DNA from: Shewanella glacialimarina
GTDB taxonomy: Bacteria > Pseudomonadota > Gammaproteobacteria > Enterobacterales > Shewanellaceae
NCBI RefSeq assembly: GCF_020511155.1
Contig: NZ_CP041216.1
Coordinates: forward strand, 4,092,001-4,156,000
Reading direction: 5' to 3'
Length of the DNA: 64,000 nt
Positions 38,169 to 46,990 of the stretch are shown here, in pieces (the first letter of the stretch is position 1; the number at the start of each line of letters is the position of its first letter). The notes beneath the pieces are model-generated. The model had not been told where the DNA came from, made no database searches, and saw nothing but the letters and a program-made list of their open reading frames with translations. Both the position numbers and the translations under genes were made by a program.

Positions 38169-38759
38169 ATGAGCCGAGATTACGCTAACCGTAAACCTAG
38201 ACCTGCTGCAAAAGCAGCTAAACCTTCGCGAGCTTCCAAACGCAAGGACGCACGCACTATGCCAATCATCCCATGGTTATTGGCTATTGTATTGGTTTCC
38301 GGTTTTGGCTATTTTTTATGGATGATTAATGGTAGTTCTGCTGATTCTGCAACAGGCACAGCATCGTCAACGGCCAATAAAGCTGGCAAACCAATTGCCA
38401 AGGCAATCGTCAAGAAAGACCCTAATGAATTGCCGCCTAAGCCTCAGGAAGAGTGGACCTATCTTGAAGAATTAGAGAACAAGCAGGTTGAGGTTGATGT
38501 ACCAAATTCTGGCGTGGTTTCTAGCGGCCTATATCAAATGCAATGTGGCTCGTTCCGTCAAGAAAGTCAGGCCAATGAGATGAAAGCGCGTATTGCCTTT
38601 ATGGGCATGGAAGCACTGGTTAAGCGTTCAGAAGGTGCTAACGGCATTTGGTATCGAGTCGTTTTAGGGCCTTTTGAAAGTAAACGTGATGGTGAACGTG
38701 GTCGTCATAAAATGCAAAAAGGCGGTATAAATACCTGCCAAATTTGGTTATGGCAATAA
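38169..38759 (+). CDS. ftsN: SPOR-domain cell-division protein, FtsN-like
   Basis: A 196-residue bitopic protein: highly basic cytoplasmic N-terminus (RKPRPAAKAAK), one membrane helix (about 34-52), a linker with KPQEEWTYLEELENKQVEV resembling the FtsN essential region, and a C-terminal SPOR domain (GLYQMQCGSFRQESQANEMKARI to CQIWLW). FtsN activates septal peptidoglycan synthesis and its SPOR domain binds denuded glycan strands. It is shorter than E. coli FtsN (319), but argS-ftsN-hslVU matches the priA-cytR-ftsN-hslVU neighbourhood of enterics, which supports the name. Confidence 0.88.
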   Translation: MSRDYANRKPRPAAKAAKPSRASKRKDARTMPIIPWLLAIVLVSGFGYFLWMINGSSADSATGTASSTANKAGKPIAKAIVKKDPNELPPKPQEEWTYLEELENKQVEVDVPNSGVVSSGLYQMQCGSFRQESQANEMKARIAFMGMEALVKRSEGANGIWYRVVLGPFESKRDGERGRHKMQKGGINTCQIWLWQ

Positions 38760-38783
38760 ATCTATCTTAAGTGCCATTTTAAT

Positions 38784-38805
38784 AGCCCGAGCGATCGGGC
38801 TTTTT
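38784..38805 (+). terminator. Rho-independent terminator after ftsN
   Basis: Stem AGCCCGA (38784-38790) and TCGGGCT (38795-38801) with loop GCGA, followed by TTTTT. It is 24 bases after the stop and separates argS-ftsN from hslVU. Confidence 0.9.
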
Positions 38806-38830
38806 CATAAATGAATGTTCATCTTCTTCA

Positions 38831-38859
38831 CTTGAAAACACCCACCTTCTACCCCATAT
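38831..38859 (+). promoter_or_regulatory. Heat-shock (sigma-32/RpoH) promoter of hslVU
   Basis: CTTGAAA (38831-38837) and CCCCATAT (38852-38859) with a 14-base spacer match the RpoH consensus CTTGAAA / CCCCATNT at every defined position. It lies 60-90 bases before the hslV start and after the ftsN terminator, so hslVU is a separately transcribed heat-shock operon. Confidence 0.93.
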
Positions 38860-38872
38860 CCTTTATATCAAT

Positions 38873-38896
38873 CAGCACCCTGTTTAAAGGGAGCTG
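38873..38896 (+). promoter_or_regulatory. 5' leader stem-loop of hslVU mRNA
   Basis: CAGCACCCT (38873-38881) pairs with AGGGAGCTG (38888-38896) apart from one A-A mismatch, with a six-base loop. It falls at the expected 5' end of the heat-shock transcript, ahead of the ribosome binding site. In E. coli the hslVU leader also carries a stem-loop that affects message stability. Confidence 0.6.
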
Positions 38897-38918
38897 AGTT
38901 TAGTGAAGAGGATTAACC

Positions 38919-39443
38919 GTGACTACTATCGTATCTGTTCGCCGCAATAACCAAGTTGTCATCGCAGGTGATGGCCAAGTTTCCCTAGGCAATACTGTAA
39001 TGAAAGGTAATGCGCGTAAAGTGCGTCGTCTATATCACAATAAAGTGCTCGCTGGTTTTGCTGGCGGCACCGCAGATGCATTCACCTTGTTCGAACGCTT
39101 TGAAACTAAGCTAGAAATGCATCAAGGTCATCTGCTTAAATCTGCAGTCGAGTTAGCCAAAGATTGGCGTACCGATAAAATGCTGCGTAAATTAGAAGCA
39201 ATGCTAGTCGTCGCCGATGAAAAAGAGTCATTAATCATCACAGGTAACGGCGATGTAGTGCAGCCAGAATATGATTTAATTGCCATTGGTTCTGGCGGCA
39301 ACTATGCCCACGCATCAGCACTTGCTCTATTACAAAATACCGAATTAAGCGCCCGTGACATTGCAGAAAAGTCACTGACTATTGCTGGCGATATTTGCGT
39401 ATTTACCAACCAATTCAAAACTGTCGAAGAGTTAAATTACTAA
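38919..39443 (+). CDS. hslV: ATP-dependent protease proteolytic subunit HslV
   Basis: A 174-residue HslV (ClpQ). The GTG start at 38919 is followed by TTIVSVRR, so removal of Met exposes the catalytic N-terminal threonine. The proteasome-like signatures [22 protein letters not shown] and [17 protein letters not shown] are present. HslV forms a double hexamer with HslU and degrades misfolded and short-lived proteins under heat stress. GAAGAGGA lies before the start. It is 20 bases before the hslU ATG. Confidence 0.98.
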   Translation: MTTIVSVRRNNQVVIAGDGQVSLGNTVMKGNARKVRRLYHNKVLAGFAGGTADAFTLFERFETKLEMHQGHLLKSAVELAKDWRTDKMLRKLEAMLVVADEKESLIITGNGDVVQPEYDLIAIGSGGNYAHASALALLQNTELSARDIAEKSLTIAGDICVFTNQFKTVEELNY

Positions 39444-39463
39444 TTCGAGTGAAAGGAAAAACC

Positions 39464-40789
39464 ATGTCTGAAATGACCCCTCGCGAAATTGTCCACGAAC
39501 TCGATTCGCACATTATTGGCCAAAAAAATGCTAAACGTTCAGTCGCAGTAGCCCTCCGTAATCGCTGGCGCCGTATGCAGCTTGACGTTTCACTACGTCA
39601 GGAAGTGACCCCGAAAAATATTTTAATGATAGGCCCTACCGGTGTAGGTAAAACTGAAATAGCCCGTCGTTTAGCCAAACTTGCCAACGCCCCATTTATC
39701 AAAGTTGAAGCGACAAAGTTCACTGAAGTCGGTTATGTTGGTAAAGAAGTCGAGCAAATCATTCGTGATTTAACCGACTCCGCGGTGAAAATGACCCGTG
39801 AACTACAAATGAAAAAGTGCCGTTTCCGTGCTGAAGAGTTAGCAGAAGAACGTATTTTAGATGCTCTTTTACCTAAGCCGAAAGAAGACTGGGAAACCGA
39901 CAAAAAAGAAGATTCTGGTACCCGCCAAATCTTTCGTAAAAAGCTGCGAGAAGGCTCACTCGACGACAAAGAGATTGAGATTGATGTTACCGCGCCGCAA
40001 ATCGGCGTGGAAATCATGTCGCCACCGGGTATGGAAGAAATGACCAATCAGCTGCAAGGGCTATTTCAAAACTTAGGTCAAAACACCTCAAAGCGTAAGA
40101 AGATGAAGATCAAAGACGCTTATAAACAGTTAATTGAAGATGAAGCCGCAAAGTTAGTTAATCAAGAAGATTTAAAAGAGCAAGCTATTGAGTTAGTAGA
40201 ACAACATGGCATTGTATTTCTAGATGAAATTGACAAAATTTGTAGACGCGGCGAAACCTCAGGCCCGGATGTGTCCCGTGAAGGTGTGCAACGCGACTTA
40301 CTGCCATTAGTCGAAGGCTGTACTGTCACTACTAAACACGGCATGGTTAAAACAGACCATATCTTATTTATTGCTTCAGGTGCATTCCAGATGTCAAAAC
40401 CATCTGACCTTATCCCTGAGCTGCAAGGTCGCTTGCCTATTCGTGTTGAGTTAGATGCGCTCACAGCCAATGACTTCAAACGCATTCTAACGGAGCCTCA
40501 TGCTTCATTGACTGAGCAATATATCGCGTTAATGGGCACCGAAGGCGTAACAGTCGAGTTTGCTGAATCGGGTATCGAGCGAATCGCAGAAGCTGCCTGG
40601 CAGGTCAACGAGCGTACAGAAAACATTGGTGCGCGCCGTTTACATACTGTAATGGAAAAACTGATGGAAGAGATCTCATATGAGGCTTCTGAAATATCCG
40701 GTTCTAGCTTTGTAATTGATGCAGAATACGTTAATAAGCACCTGGATGCCTTCGTTCAAGATGAAGATTTAAGTCGCTTTATTCTGTAA
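39464..40789 (+). CDS. hslU: ATP-dependent protease ATPase subunit HslU
   Basis: A 441-residue HslU (ClpY). The frame is open from 39395 but the ATG at 39464, preceded by AAAGGAAAAACC, gives the conserved start [14 protein letters not shown]. Walker A is [15 protein letters not shown], Walker [11 protein letters not shown], the pore loop GYVG, and the arginine-finger and sensor region [12 protein letters not shown] and [21 protein letters not shown]. The I-domain lies between about 110 and 245. It unfolds substrates and feeds them to HslV. A terminator follows 70 bases after the stop. Confidence 0.98.
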   Translation: MSEMTPREIVHELDSHIIGQKNAKRSVAVALRNRWRRMQLDVSLRQEVTPKNILMIGPTGVGKTEIARRLAKLANAPFIKVEATKFTEVGYVGKEVEQIIRDLTDSAVKMTRELQMKKCRFRAEELAEERILDALLPKPKEDWETDKKEDSGTRQIFRKKLREGSLDDKEIEIDVTAPQIGVEIMSPPGMEEMTNQLQGLFQNLGQNTSKRKKMKIKDAYKQLIEDEAAKLVNQEDLKEQAIELVEQHGIVFLDEIDKICRRGETSGPDVSREGVQRDLLPLVEGCTVTTKHGMVKTDHILFIASGAFQMSKPSDLIPELQGRLPIRVELDALTANDFKRILTEPHASLTEQYIALMGTEGVTVEFAESGIERIAEAAWQVNERTENIGARRLHTVMEKLMEEISYEASEISGSSFVIDAEYVNKHLDAFVQDEDLSRFIL

Positions 40790-40859
40790 TCAGTATAATC
40801 GATACCAGGTATAAATAGTGCTCTAAGCAAAGTACATCACGTTTAGATGCTACAAAAAT

Positions 40860-40919
40860 AGGATTAACGCTAAAATCGAGTATGATTAACATATTAGGTT
40901 TAGCATTAATCCTTTTTTA
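40860..40919 (+). terminator. Likely terminator after hslVU
   Basis: AGGATTAACGCTAAA (40860-40874) pairs with TTTAGCATTAATCCT (40899-40913) at 14 of 15 positions (one C/A), with a 24-base loop, and is followed by TTTTTT. The long stem is unusual for a simple terminator but the T-run position fits. Confidence 0.7.
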
Positions 40920-41013
40920 TGGGTAAGTAGTTTCATTACTCACTGTATTATTGCTCAACATTTTTATGAGCTTACACTGTTTTTTATGGCTAGATATTCT
41001 AAAAGGTAATCAT

Positions 41014-41400
41014 ATGTCAGCAGCCACACCCGACGTCACGGGGATTAAACTTAAACGTAAATCTAAGCTATTAGAGATCAGTTTCGACAATGGCCAAACC
41101 CACAACATCAGCTGTGAAATGTTACGCGTTCACTCACCATCAGCTGAAGTACAACGCCATGGCAACCCAATATTAGTCACCCATAAAAAAGAAGTTAACA
41201 TTACAGCCATTGAACCCGTTGGTAATTATGCGGTCAAAATAATCTTTGATGATGGCCATGATACAGGGCTGTTTTCATGGAAAGTTTTATTTGATTTATG
41301 TACTAATCAGGTTGAGCTTTGGCAACAATATTTAGCCCGCATTCGCGCAGAAAAGGGATCACGTGAAGCGTTAATTTCAATGAGTATTAAGTATTCATAA
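41014..41400 (+). CDS. DUF971-family protein (GBBH-like N-terminal domain)
   Basis: A 128-residue protein from the ATG at 41014 (AAAAGG upstream; the frame opens 21 codons earlier). It matches DUF971, the small domain also found at the N-terminus of gamma-butyrobetaine hydroxylases: KLLEISFDNGQTHNISCEMLRVHSPSAEVQ, then AVKIIFDDGHDTGLFSWKVLFDL. Members often lie beside hslVU in gammaproteobacteria, as here. Its molecular role is not established; iron-sulphur or metal handling has been suggested for relatives but nothing in the sequence proves it. Confidence 0.87.
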   Translation: MSAATPDVTGIKLKRKSKLLEISFDNGQTHNISCEMLRVHSPSAEVQRHGNPILVTHKKEVNITAIEPVGNYAVKIIFDDGHDTGLFSWKVLFDLCTNQVELWQQYLARIRAEKGSREALISMSIKYS

Positions 41401-42035
41401 ACCTTGTAAGCCAAACGTTTTTATTTGATTGATATGCTAATTTCATCGTTAAATGTAGAGAGGATAACGATTATCATCAACGGCTGGGGCTGGAAGTAAT
41501 AAGAAGTAGCCTATAACACGATAACAAAAGAGAAAAATGGTTCGTATTGTTCAAGGTCGCACCAATTTGAAATCATAAGTACTGGAAAAGCCTAAATAGG
41601 AGCGTATAAAATAATCGCTCGCTAAAAAATGGCGCCGTCATTCCAGATAAACTTGCAAAATATACTCATACTGAACTCCTTTGCAGGAAGCCAATCATTA
41701 ACCGCGTCTTGCGACGATGGCAGATAAACCTCCTAATAAATCAACATCTAAAAAACATTTAAAATCAGCAATGTAAAAATAATTTCATTCTGAGTTAATT
41801 ACCATATTGTATCGGTAAACTGAGAATATAGATAACTGAGAGCCTTTGTCTGTATAGCATTACATTCGATTGTAAGACGTCACTTATCAAGCTGGTCAGA
41901 GCATTCTGTTGATTCATAACGTTTACTATGCCATCAACTCAAACCATTTGCGCCGGCTCACAAAACTCGCCATACTGGTTCAAACGCATGTTTGAACTAA
42001 TCTTAATTAAAAACAATAAATCAGAGAATAGCCCT
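41401..42035. other. Gene-poor gap with orphan Fur-box-like site
   Basis: 635 bases without a supported gene. Only frames of about 10-30 codons occur. It contains the Fur-box-like sequence at 41462-41476 and a short stem GAGCG/CGCTC near 41602-41622 without a T-run. The last 108 bases are open in frame with the acyl-CoA synthetase but are unlikely to be translated. It may be the remnant of a lost gene or carry a small RNA, but I see no decisive sign of either. Confidence 0.5.
41462..41476. promoter_or_regulatory. Fur-box-like inverted repeat
   Basis: GGATAACGATTATCA matches the 7-1-7 Fur consensus TGATAATNATTATCA at 12 of 14 defined positions, with a perfect GATAA/TTATC core. No iron-related gene follows within 500 bases. 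Confidence 0.5.
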
Positions 42036-43691
42036 ATGAATAATGCAATTAAAACACCCGTTGAAATGCTTGCGCATTGGGTTGAAACACACGGCGAAAA
42101 AGTATATTTACGCCAGCCGATTAATGGCAGCTATAACGACTTCACCTGGCGCGAAGTACAACAAAAAGTTCAACAAATCGCAGGCGCATTACGTCATCTG
42201 GGTTTAGTACCCGGCGATAAAGTGGCTATTTTATCTAAAAACTGTGCCGAATGGTTTATTACGGACTTAGCCTTAATGCTAGGCGGTTACATCAGCGTAC
42301 CTATTTACCCTACCGCCAATGCCGATACCATTCGCTATGTGTTAGAACACAGTGGCACTAAGGCTATTTTTATCGGTAAGTTAGACTACTGGGCAGACCA
42401 AGAAGCCGGTGTCGGTGGTGAAATTTTACGCCTAGCCATGCCCTATGACACTATGCCAGCTCAGTATCAATGGGATCAGTTATTGTCATTAGGTCAGCCT
42501 CTAGTTGATGCTAAATATCCAACGCCCGACACCACTATGACCATCATTTATACCTCAGGCTCAACAGGTAAGCCCAAAGGCGCTATTCATACCTTTGCTA
42601 ATTACAGTTGGACCTGTGAGGCTGTAGTGCGTGATTTACAAACCAATACTGCCGATAGACTACTATCTTACTTGCCATTAGCTCACATCACTGAACGTAT
42701 TGCCATGGAAGGGTCCTCTTTCTACTCAGGCTCAACGGTAGCGTTTGTTGAAAGCTTAGATAGCTTTGTTGAAGACGTAAAACGTTGTCGCCCAACGGTT
42801 TTCTTTTCAGTACCCCGCTTATGGACCTTATTCCAACTTAATATTGTTAATAAAATTGGCGCAAGCAAACTTAATTTTCTGCTTAAATTGCCTATTATCA
42901 ATAGCATTATTAAACGTAAAATTCAGAAAGGCTTGGGCTTGGAGCATTGCCGTTTACTCGGTTCAGGGTCAGCACCTATTCCACCGACGTTAATTAAGTG
43001 GTATCACAGTATTGGCATGAATATTTGTGAAGCATGGGGGATGACCGAAAACTGCGCTTATTCGATTATTAACTACCCTTTTAATGCCGATAAGATTGGC
43101 ACTGTCGGCCGCGCAATTGAAGGCTGCCAAGTTCGCCGTACCGAACAAGGTGAATTATTAGTAAAAAGTCCTGGTTTAATGAAAGGATATTATTTACAAG
43201 ATGAAGCCACTGCTGCGGCATTTGATGAAGATGGATTTTTCCATACTGGCGATTTATGTGAAATAGACAGTGATGGTTATATTGACATTACCGGTCGAGT
43301 TAAAGACAACTTCAAAACATCAAAAGGCAAATACGTTGCGCCAGTGCCTATCGAGCGCAAACTGGCCCAAGATCCACACGTAGAGTTAATCTGTGTTATC
43401 GGTTCAGGTCTACCTCACCCAGTTGCCCTAGTACAATTGTCTGAAGGCGCCAATTTACAATCACGTGAAGAAGTGCGTACCTCATTAAAAGCAACCTTAG
43501 ACAGCATTAACCCTAATCTTGAATCCCATGAACATGTTGATGCAATTATTGTCGTCAAAGAACCATGGACTATCGAAAATGATGTATTAACCCCAACCCT
43601 TAAAATTAAACGTCATGTGCTTGAAAAAGCCTTTAGCGCTAAAGTGGAAGGTGTTCGTGGTGCAAAAATTCGCTGGGAAGATGAGCTATAA
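42036..43691 (+). CDS. Long-chain acyl-CoA synthetase (AMP-forming)
   Basis: A 551-residue ANL-superfamily enzyme from the ATG at 42036; the frame extends 36 codons upstream but MNNAIKTPVEMLAHWVETHGEKVYLRQP is the natural family start and AGAGAA precedes it. Signatures: YTSGSTGKPKGAIHT (AMP-binding P-loop), CEAWGMTENC, FHTGDLCEIDSDGYIDITGRVKDNFKTSKGKYVAP. The sequence YLPLAHITERIAMEG is typical of long-chain fatty acyl-CoA synthetases of the FadD15/LACS type. It activates fatty acids to acyl-CoA through an acyl-adenylate. It has no operon partner; a terminator follows 29 bases after the stop. Confidence 0.92.
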   Translation: MNNAIKTPVEMLAHWVETHGEKVYLRQPINGSYNDFTWREVQQKVQQIAGALRHLGLVPGDKVAILSKNCAEWFITDLALMLGGYISVPIYPTANADTIRYVLEHSGTKAIFIGKLDYWADQEAGVGGEILRLAMPYDTMPAQYQWDQLLSLGQPLVDAKYPTPDTTMTIIYTSGSTGKPKGAIHTFANYSWTCEAVVRDLQTNTADRLLSYLPLAHITERIAMEGSSFYSGSTVAFVESLDSFVEDVKRCRPTVFFSVPRLWTLFQLNIVNKIGASKLNFLLKLPIINSIIKRKIQKGLGLEHCRLLGSGSAPIPPTLIKWYHSIGMNICEAWGMTENCAYSIINYPFNADKIGTVGRAIEGCQVRRTEQGELLVKSPGLMKGYYLQDEATAAAFDEDGFFHTGDLCEIDSDGYIDITGRVKDNFKTSKGKYVAPVPIERKLAQDPHVELICVIGSGLPHPVALVQLSEGANLQSREEVRTSLKATLDSINPNLESHEHVDAIIVVKEPWTIENDVLTPTLKIKRHVLEKAFSAKVEGVRGAKIRWEDEL

Positions 43692-43720
43692 ATTGATGAA
43701 CTAAAATTCATTAAATAGAC

Positions 43721-43753
43721 AAAAAAATACACGCTGAATGCGTGTATTTTTTT
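43721..43753 (+). terminator. Rho-independent terminator after the acyl-CoA synthetase gene
   Basis: Perfect inverted repeat of 14 bases: AAAAAAATACACGC (43721-43734), loop TGAAT, and GCGTGTATTTTTTT (43740-43753). The A and T ends would let it work in both directions. Confidence 0.9.
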
Positions 43754-43844
43754 GACATATTCTGTCAACATATGCCCTATTACATCGACAACCCCAAAGT
43801 GGCTAATGGTTAACCCCAAAACCACTTAATAAAATGAGAGTAAC

Positions 43845-44777
43845 ATGTTAATTGCGTTGGCCATTCTTGGCGGATTTATTATTTTAACCATCGGGGCTGA
43901 AGCTCTTGTACGTGGCGCAAGTGCTGTTGCACTTAAGCTCGGTATTGCCCCGCTGATCATTGGTTTAACCATTGTGGCTTTTGGTACTAGTGCACCAGAA
44001 TTAGCAGTAAGTATAAAATCAGCCCTTGCTGGTAATCCAGGTATTGCCTTGGGTAACGTCGTTGGTTCAAACATTGTTAACATTGGATTAATTCTGGCTA
44101 TTACCGCATTGATTAAACCCATTCAAATACAATCCCAAATGGTTAAACGTGATATTCCCATCATGATTGGTGCATCCATCTTAGTGTGGACATTACTACT
44201 TGACGGTGTAGTAAGCTTTACAGACGGCGCTATTTTATTCAGCTTATTAGTGAGTTACTTAGTATTTAGTTATGTCAGTTCAAAAAATGAACCTGAAGAG
44301 TTAGATATTGATACCACACCGCAAAAACCATTACTGTCTGTAGGGCTTATTATTGTCGGTATTGCTATGCTGGTTGGCGGCGGAATTTTATTCGTTGATG
44401 GCGCAGTAGATCTCGCCAAAATGTTTGGCATTAGTGAAGTCATTATCGGCTTAACGATTGTGGCTATTGGCACCAGTATGCCAGAGCTAGTGACTTCGGT
44501 TATGGCGGCACTAAAAGGGCAAAGTGATATTGCTATCGGTAACGTAGTAGGATCAAACATCTTTAACGTTTTAGGCATATTGGGCGCTACAGCATTAATC
44601 CACCCGGTATCTGCTGAAGGCTTTAATCAAATAGACTTTATCGCCATGCTCATATTCGCCATTATGGTATTACCTTTTGCCTGGAGTGGGCTGCGTATTG
44701 GTCGTCGCGAAGGTGCGGTATTGCTAATGGGTTATCTTGGTTATACCAGCTTCTTGATTTCTCAAGTGGTTGCTTAA
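43845..44777 (+). CDS. yrbG: Na+/Ca2+ antiporter-family cation exchanger (YrbG-like)
   Basis: A 310-residue CaCA-family membrane protein with about ten helices in two homologous halves. Each half has an alpha-repeat: [42 protein letters not shown] (from about residue 40) and [43 protein letters not shown] (from about 204). The acidic residue in each PEL is the cation-binding carboxylate. It exchanges Ca2+ for Na+ or H+ at the inner membrane. It forms a single-gene unit with terminators on both sides. Confidence 0.94.
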   Translation: MLIALAILGGFIILTIGAEALVRGASAVALKLGIAPLIIGLTIVAFGTSAPELAVSIKSALAGNPGIALGNVVGSNIVNIGLILAITALIKPIQIQSQMVKRDIPIMIGASILVWTLLLDGVVSFTDGAILFSLLVSYLVFSYVSSKNEPEELDIDTTPQKPLLSVGLIIVGIAMLVGGGILFVDGAVDLAKMFGISEVIIGLTIVAIGTSMPELVTSVMAALKGQSDIAIGNVVGSNIFNVLGILGATALIHPVSAEGFNQIDFIAMLIFAIMVLPFAWSGLRIGRREGAVLLMGYLGYTSFLISQVVA

Positions 44778-44858
44778 ATTAAACATGCTAATCAGCAGGT
44801 GTTTATAAACACTTAAGTAGATTTACTAACAACCAAAACCACTATCTTGGTGACCACC

Positions 44859-44890
44859 AAAAAACCGTCTAATTTTATAGGCGGTTTTTT
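44859..44890 (+). terminator. Rho-independent terminator after yrbG
   Basis: AAAAAACCGTCT (44859-44870) pairs with AGGCGGTTTTTT (44879-44890) with one G-T pair and an eight-base loop; the second arm ends in a T-run. Confidence 0.88.
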
Positions 44891-44917
44891 TATACCTACA
44901 AAACTCACCTAAAATTG

Positions 44918-44954
44918 ATGACATTTGTCATATCAAATCCATGACCTATGTGTC
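44918..44954. promoter_or_regulatory. Tandem operator-like inverted repeats before the TPR gene
   Basis: ATGACA-TT-TGTCAT (44918-44931) is a perfect dyad. A weaker copy, ATGACC-TA-TGTGTC, begins 23 bases later (44941-44954), about two helical turns. Two such sites ahead of a gene next to a NarL/LuxR-type regulator look like an activator or repressor binding region. Confidence 0.5.
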
Positions 44955-45042
44955 TGCCTAGCTTCATTGTTTCTCGACATAATTATCTCAGTTTCAAACC
45001 AGTCTGGTTTGGCTTATTAACATGAAACAAATGGAGATTGAC

Positions 45043-45732
45043 ATGAAAACACTATTATTGATTGGCAGCTTAACCCTTATTAGCCACGCAAGCTTTGCTG
45101 ACATAAACCAAATTGATGCCGCGGCCAACACCATGAATATTGAGCAACTAAAACAAATTAGTAGCCAAACTTTTGATTATGAAAAAGCTTATGCAGAATA
45201 CCGCTTAGCAATAACCGCCAATATTTTGGGGCAACGACAACTTGCCAGCACTCACTTGGATTCGGCTCAAGCAAACCTTGCACAACTGATTAAAAGAGAA
45301 AATAGTGCCGATGCCAGCGCGCTGTTAGCGTCAATCTATGGCATGCAAATCGCCTTGGATAGCAGCAAAGCAGCCACCTTAGGCATGAAGTCATCACGTT
45401 TACTGACCCAAGCGGAGCAACTTGATGCCACTAACCCAAGGGTTAAATTGGTGCAAGCCATTAGCGCATTCAATACCCCATCAATATTTGGTGGCGGTAT
45501 AGAAAAAGCGCAAACACTCGCAACAGCAGCCATTACCCTTTTTGAAGCACCTTGTGAAAATATTTGCTGGGGACACGCCGAAGCCTACACATGGCGCGGG
45601 CTAGCTAAACAAGAAGATGGCGATATGGCAGGGGCAATTTCTGACTGGCAAACCGCGTTAACGGTTGATGCACAATATGGTTGGGCTAAGTTTTTACTTA
45701 GCCAGCAAACAGCAAAGCAGGTATCAAAGTAA
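45043..45732 (+). CDS. Exported TPR-like protein of unknown function
   Basis: A 229-residue protein from the ATG at 45043, preceded by GGAG; the frame has another ATG at 45022 without such a site. Residues 1-19 are a signal peptide (ending HASFA). The rest is alpha-helical with tetratricopeptide-like pairs: YEKAYAEYRLAITANILGQRQLASTHLDSAQANL, AEQLDATNPRVKLVQAISAF, and the C-terminal AEAYTWRGLAKQEDGDMAGAISDWQTALTVDAQYGWAKFLL. It has CENICW, two cysteines that could pair. It stands between the operator-like repeats and the sensor kinase gene, so it may be a target of that two-component system (inference). Confidence 0.8.
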   Translation: MKTLLLIGSLTLISHASFADINQIDAAANTMNIEQLKQISSQTFDYEKAYAEYRLAITANILGQRQLASTHLDSAQANLAQLIKRENSADASALLASIYGMQIALDSSKAATLGMKSSRLLTQAEQLDATNPRVKLVQAISAFNTPSIFGGGIEKAQTLATAAITLFEAPCENICWGHAEAYTWRGLAKQEDGDMAGAISDWQTALTVDAQYGWAKFLLSQQTAKQVSK

Positions 45733-45780
45733 GCGTCATATTAAAAGCCTTTTTAAATAAAGGCTTGCCTATATACGCGC

Positions 45781-45821
45781 AATTAAGACGCAGTTAACAT
45801 ATGATTAACAGCGTCTTAATT
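45781..45821. promoter_or_regulatory. Perfect 11-base inverted repeat before the sensor kinase gene
   Basis: AATTAAGACGC (45781-45791) and GCGTCTTAATT (45811-45821) are perfect complements separated by 19 bases that contain a nested GTTAA/TTAAC pair. It ends 37 bases before the kinase ATG. No T-run follows, so it is more likely an operator or leader structure than a terminator. A separate stem AAGCCTTT/AAAGGCTT lies at 45745-45766. Confidence 0.55.
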
Positions 45822-45858
45822 ATCAGCACGACCCAATGATTAAACTGGAATAAGCACC

Positions 45859-46953
45859 ATGAGTTACTTTAATAACAACGACCTAACTGCTGAAAAAAGC
45901 TACGAGCAAAAAACGGCTTGGGTATACCTGTTAAATTTAGGTTTTTATTTTATCCCGCTGTTTTTTATGCAAGGTCAATGGCTCAATATCGTAGTCGCAC
46001 TGTTAATATTAGTGCCCTTTATTTTCGGATATTTTTGGGCATATAACAGCAGTACCCAAAAAGCGCTTTACCCTATCACCTTAATGCTAACATGCGCGAT
46101 TGTGGCGACACCTTTTACCTCCGGCACTATTTCATTATTCTCATTTGTGTGCTTTTTTATCGGTTTCTTCTATACATTACGCACGGCTATTTTAGGTTTT
46201 TTGGCAATTTTCTTGTTGTTATTCGCATTGAATCAAGTCGTTAATATTGAAGGGTATTACTTCGCTTTTTATGGCATGGGCATTAGTTTAGGAGTAGGGA
46301 TTTTTGGTATCATTGAACAAAATCGTCAACGCATTAAGCGTCAGCATAAGCGCTCACAAGACGAGATAACCCAACTGGCAACTGCATTAGAACGTGAACG
46401 CATTGCCCGTGATTTACACGACATTATGGGCCACAATTTATCTTCAATTGCCTTAAAAGCCGAACTTGCTGGAAAATTACTTCATGCAAATCAACTCGAT
46501 TTAGCCCAAACACAATTAAGCCAATTAGCCGAAATAGCGCGTGATAGCCTTAGCCAAATTCGTCAAACTGTGTCGAACTACAAACATAAAGGTCTACAAG
46601 CTTGTCTGCCTACATTAATACAATCTTTGCGCGATCAAGGCATGGAGGTGAATGTGGAAGGAGATACCCCATCATCAACAGAGCTTATCGAGTCGCAATT
46701 AGCGCTCATTTTGACAGAGGCTGTTAATAATTGTCTCAAACATAGTCATGCTGAAAGAGTGAGTCTTATTTTTGCTCAAGATGAAAATAATATTCATCTT
46801 AGTCTAAGCCAGAATACCGCCGCAAAAGAAATAACCGAAGGTAATGGTTTAAAAGGCATGCGTGAGCGGGTAGATTTATTAAATGGTACATTTGAATATC
46901 AAACTACGCCTGTGTTTACGATTAACATTACCCTACCCAATTCAACACACTAG
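45859..46953 (+). CDS. DesK-type sensor histidine kinase
   Basis: A 364-residue kinase: five or six membrane helices in residues 18-150 with almost no periplasmic loops, a coiled-coil linker, a HisKA_3 domain with phosphoacceptor His187 in RERIARDLHDIMGHNLSSI, and a HATPase with LTEAVNNCLKHSHA and GNGLKGMRERVDLLNG. This matches DesK, a membrane-fluidity/thickness sensor in Bacillus; the stimulus here is unknown but a membrane-state signal is a fair guess. The partner regulator follows after 37 bases. Confidence 0.92.
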   Translation: MSYFNNNDLTAEKSYEQKTAWVYLLNLGFYFIPLFFMQGQWLNIVVALLILVPFIFGYFWAYNSSTQKALYPITLMLTCAIVATPFTSGTISLFSFVCFFIGFFYTLRTAILGFLAIFLLLFALNQVVNIEGYYFAFYGMGISLGVGIFGIIEQNRQRIKRQHKRSQDEITQLATALERERIARDLHDIMGHNLSSIALKAELAGKLLHANQLDLAQTQLSQLAEIARDSLSQIRQTVSNYKHKGLQACLPTLIQSLRDQGMEVNVEGDTPSSTELIESQLALILTEAVNNCLKHSHAERVSLIFAQDENNIHLSLSQNTAAKEITEGNGLKGMRERVDLLNGTFEYQTTPVFTINITLPNSTH

Positions 46954-46990
46954 GGTCAGTAATAGGCAATTCTATAGAGAAGGATCAAGG

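Noticed and set aside
39395..39463. N-terminal extension of HslU
   Set aside because: It overlaps hslV and has no ribosome binding site; the ATG at 39464 with AAAGG gives the conserved [10 protein letters not shown] start.
41480..41700. RyhB-like small RNA downstream of the Fur-box-like site
   Set aside because: No RyhB core sequence and no stem with a T-run could be found in the following 220 bases.
45745..45766. Stem AAGCCTTT/AAAGGCTT as terminator of the TPR gene
   Set aside because: No T-run follows on the plus strand, so a rho-independent terminator is not supported.
46883..46990. N-terminal extension of the response regulator into the kinase gene
   Set aside because: The receiver domain begins MKILLAEDQ at 46991 with a good ribosome binding site.
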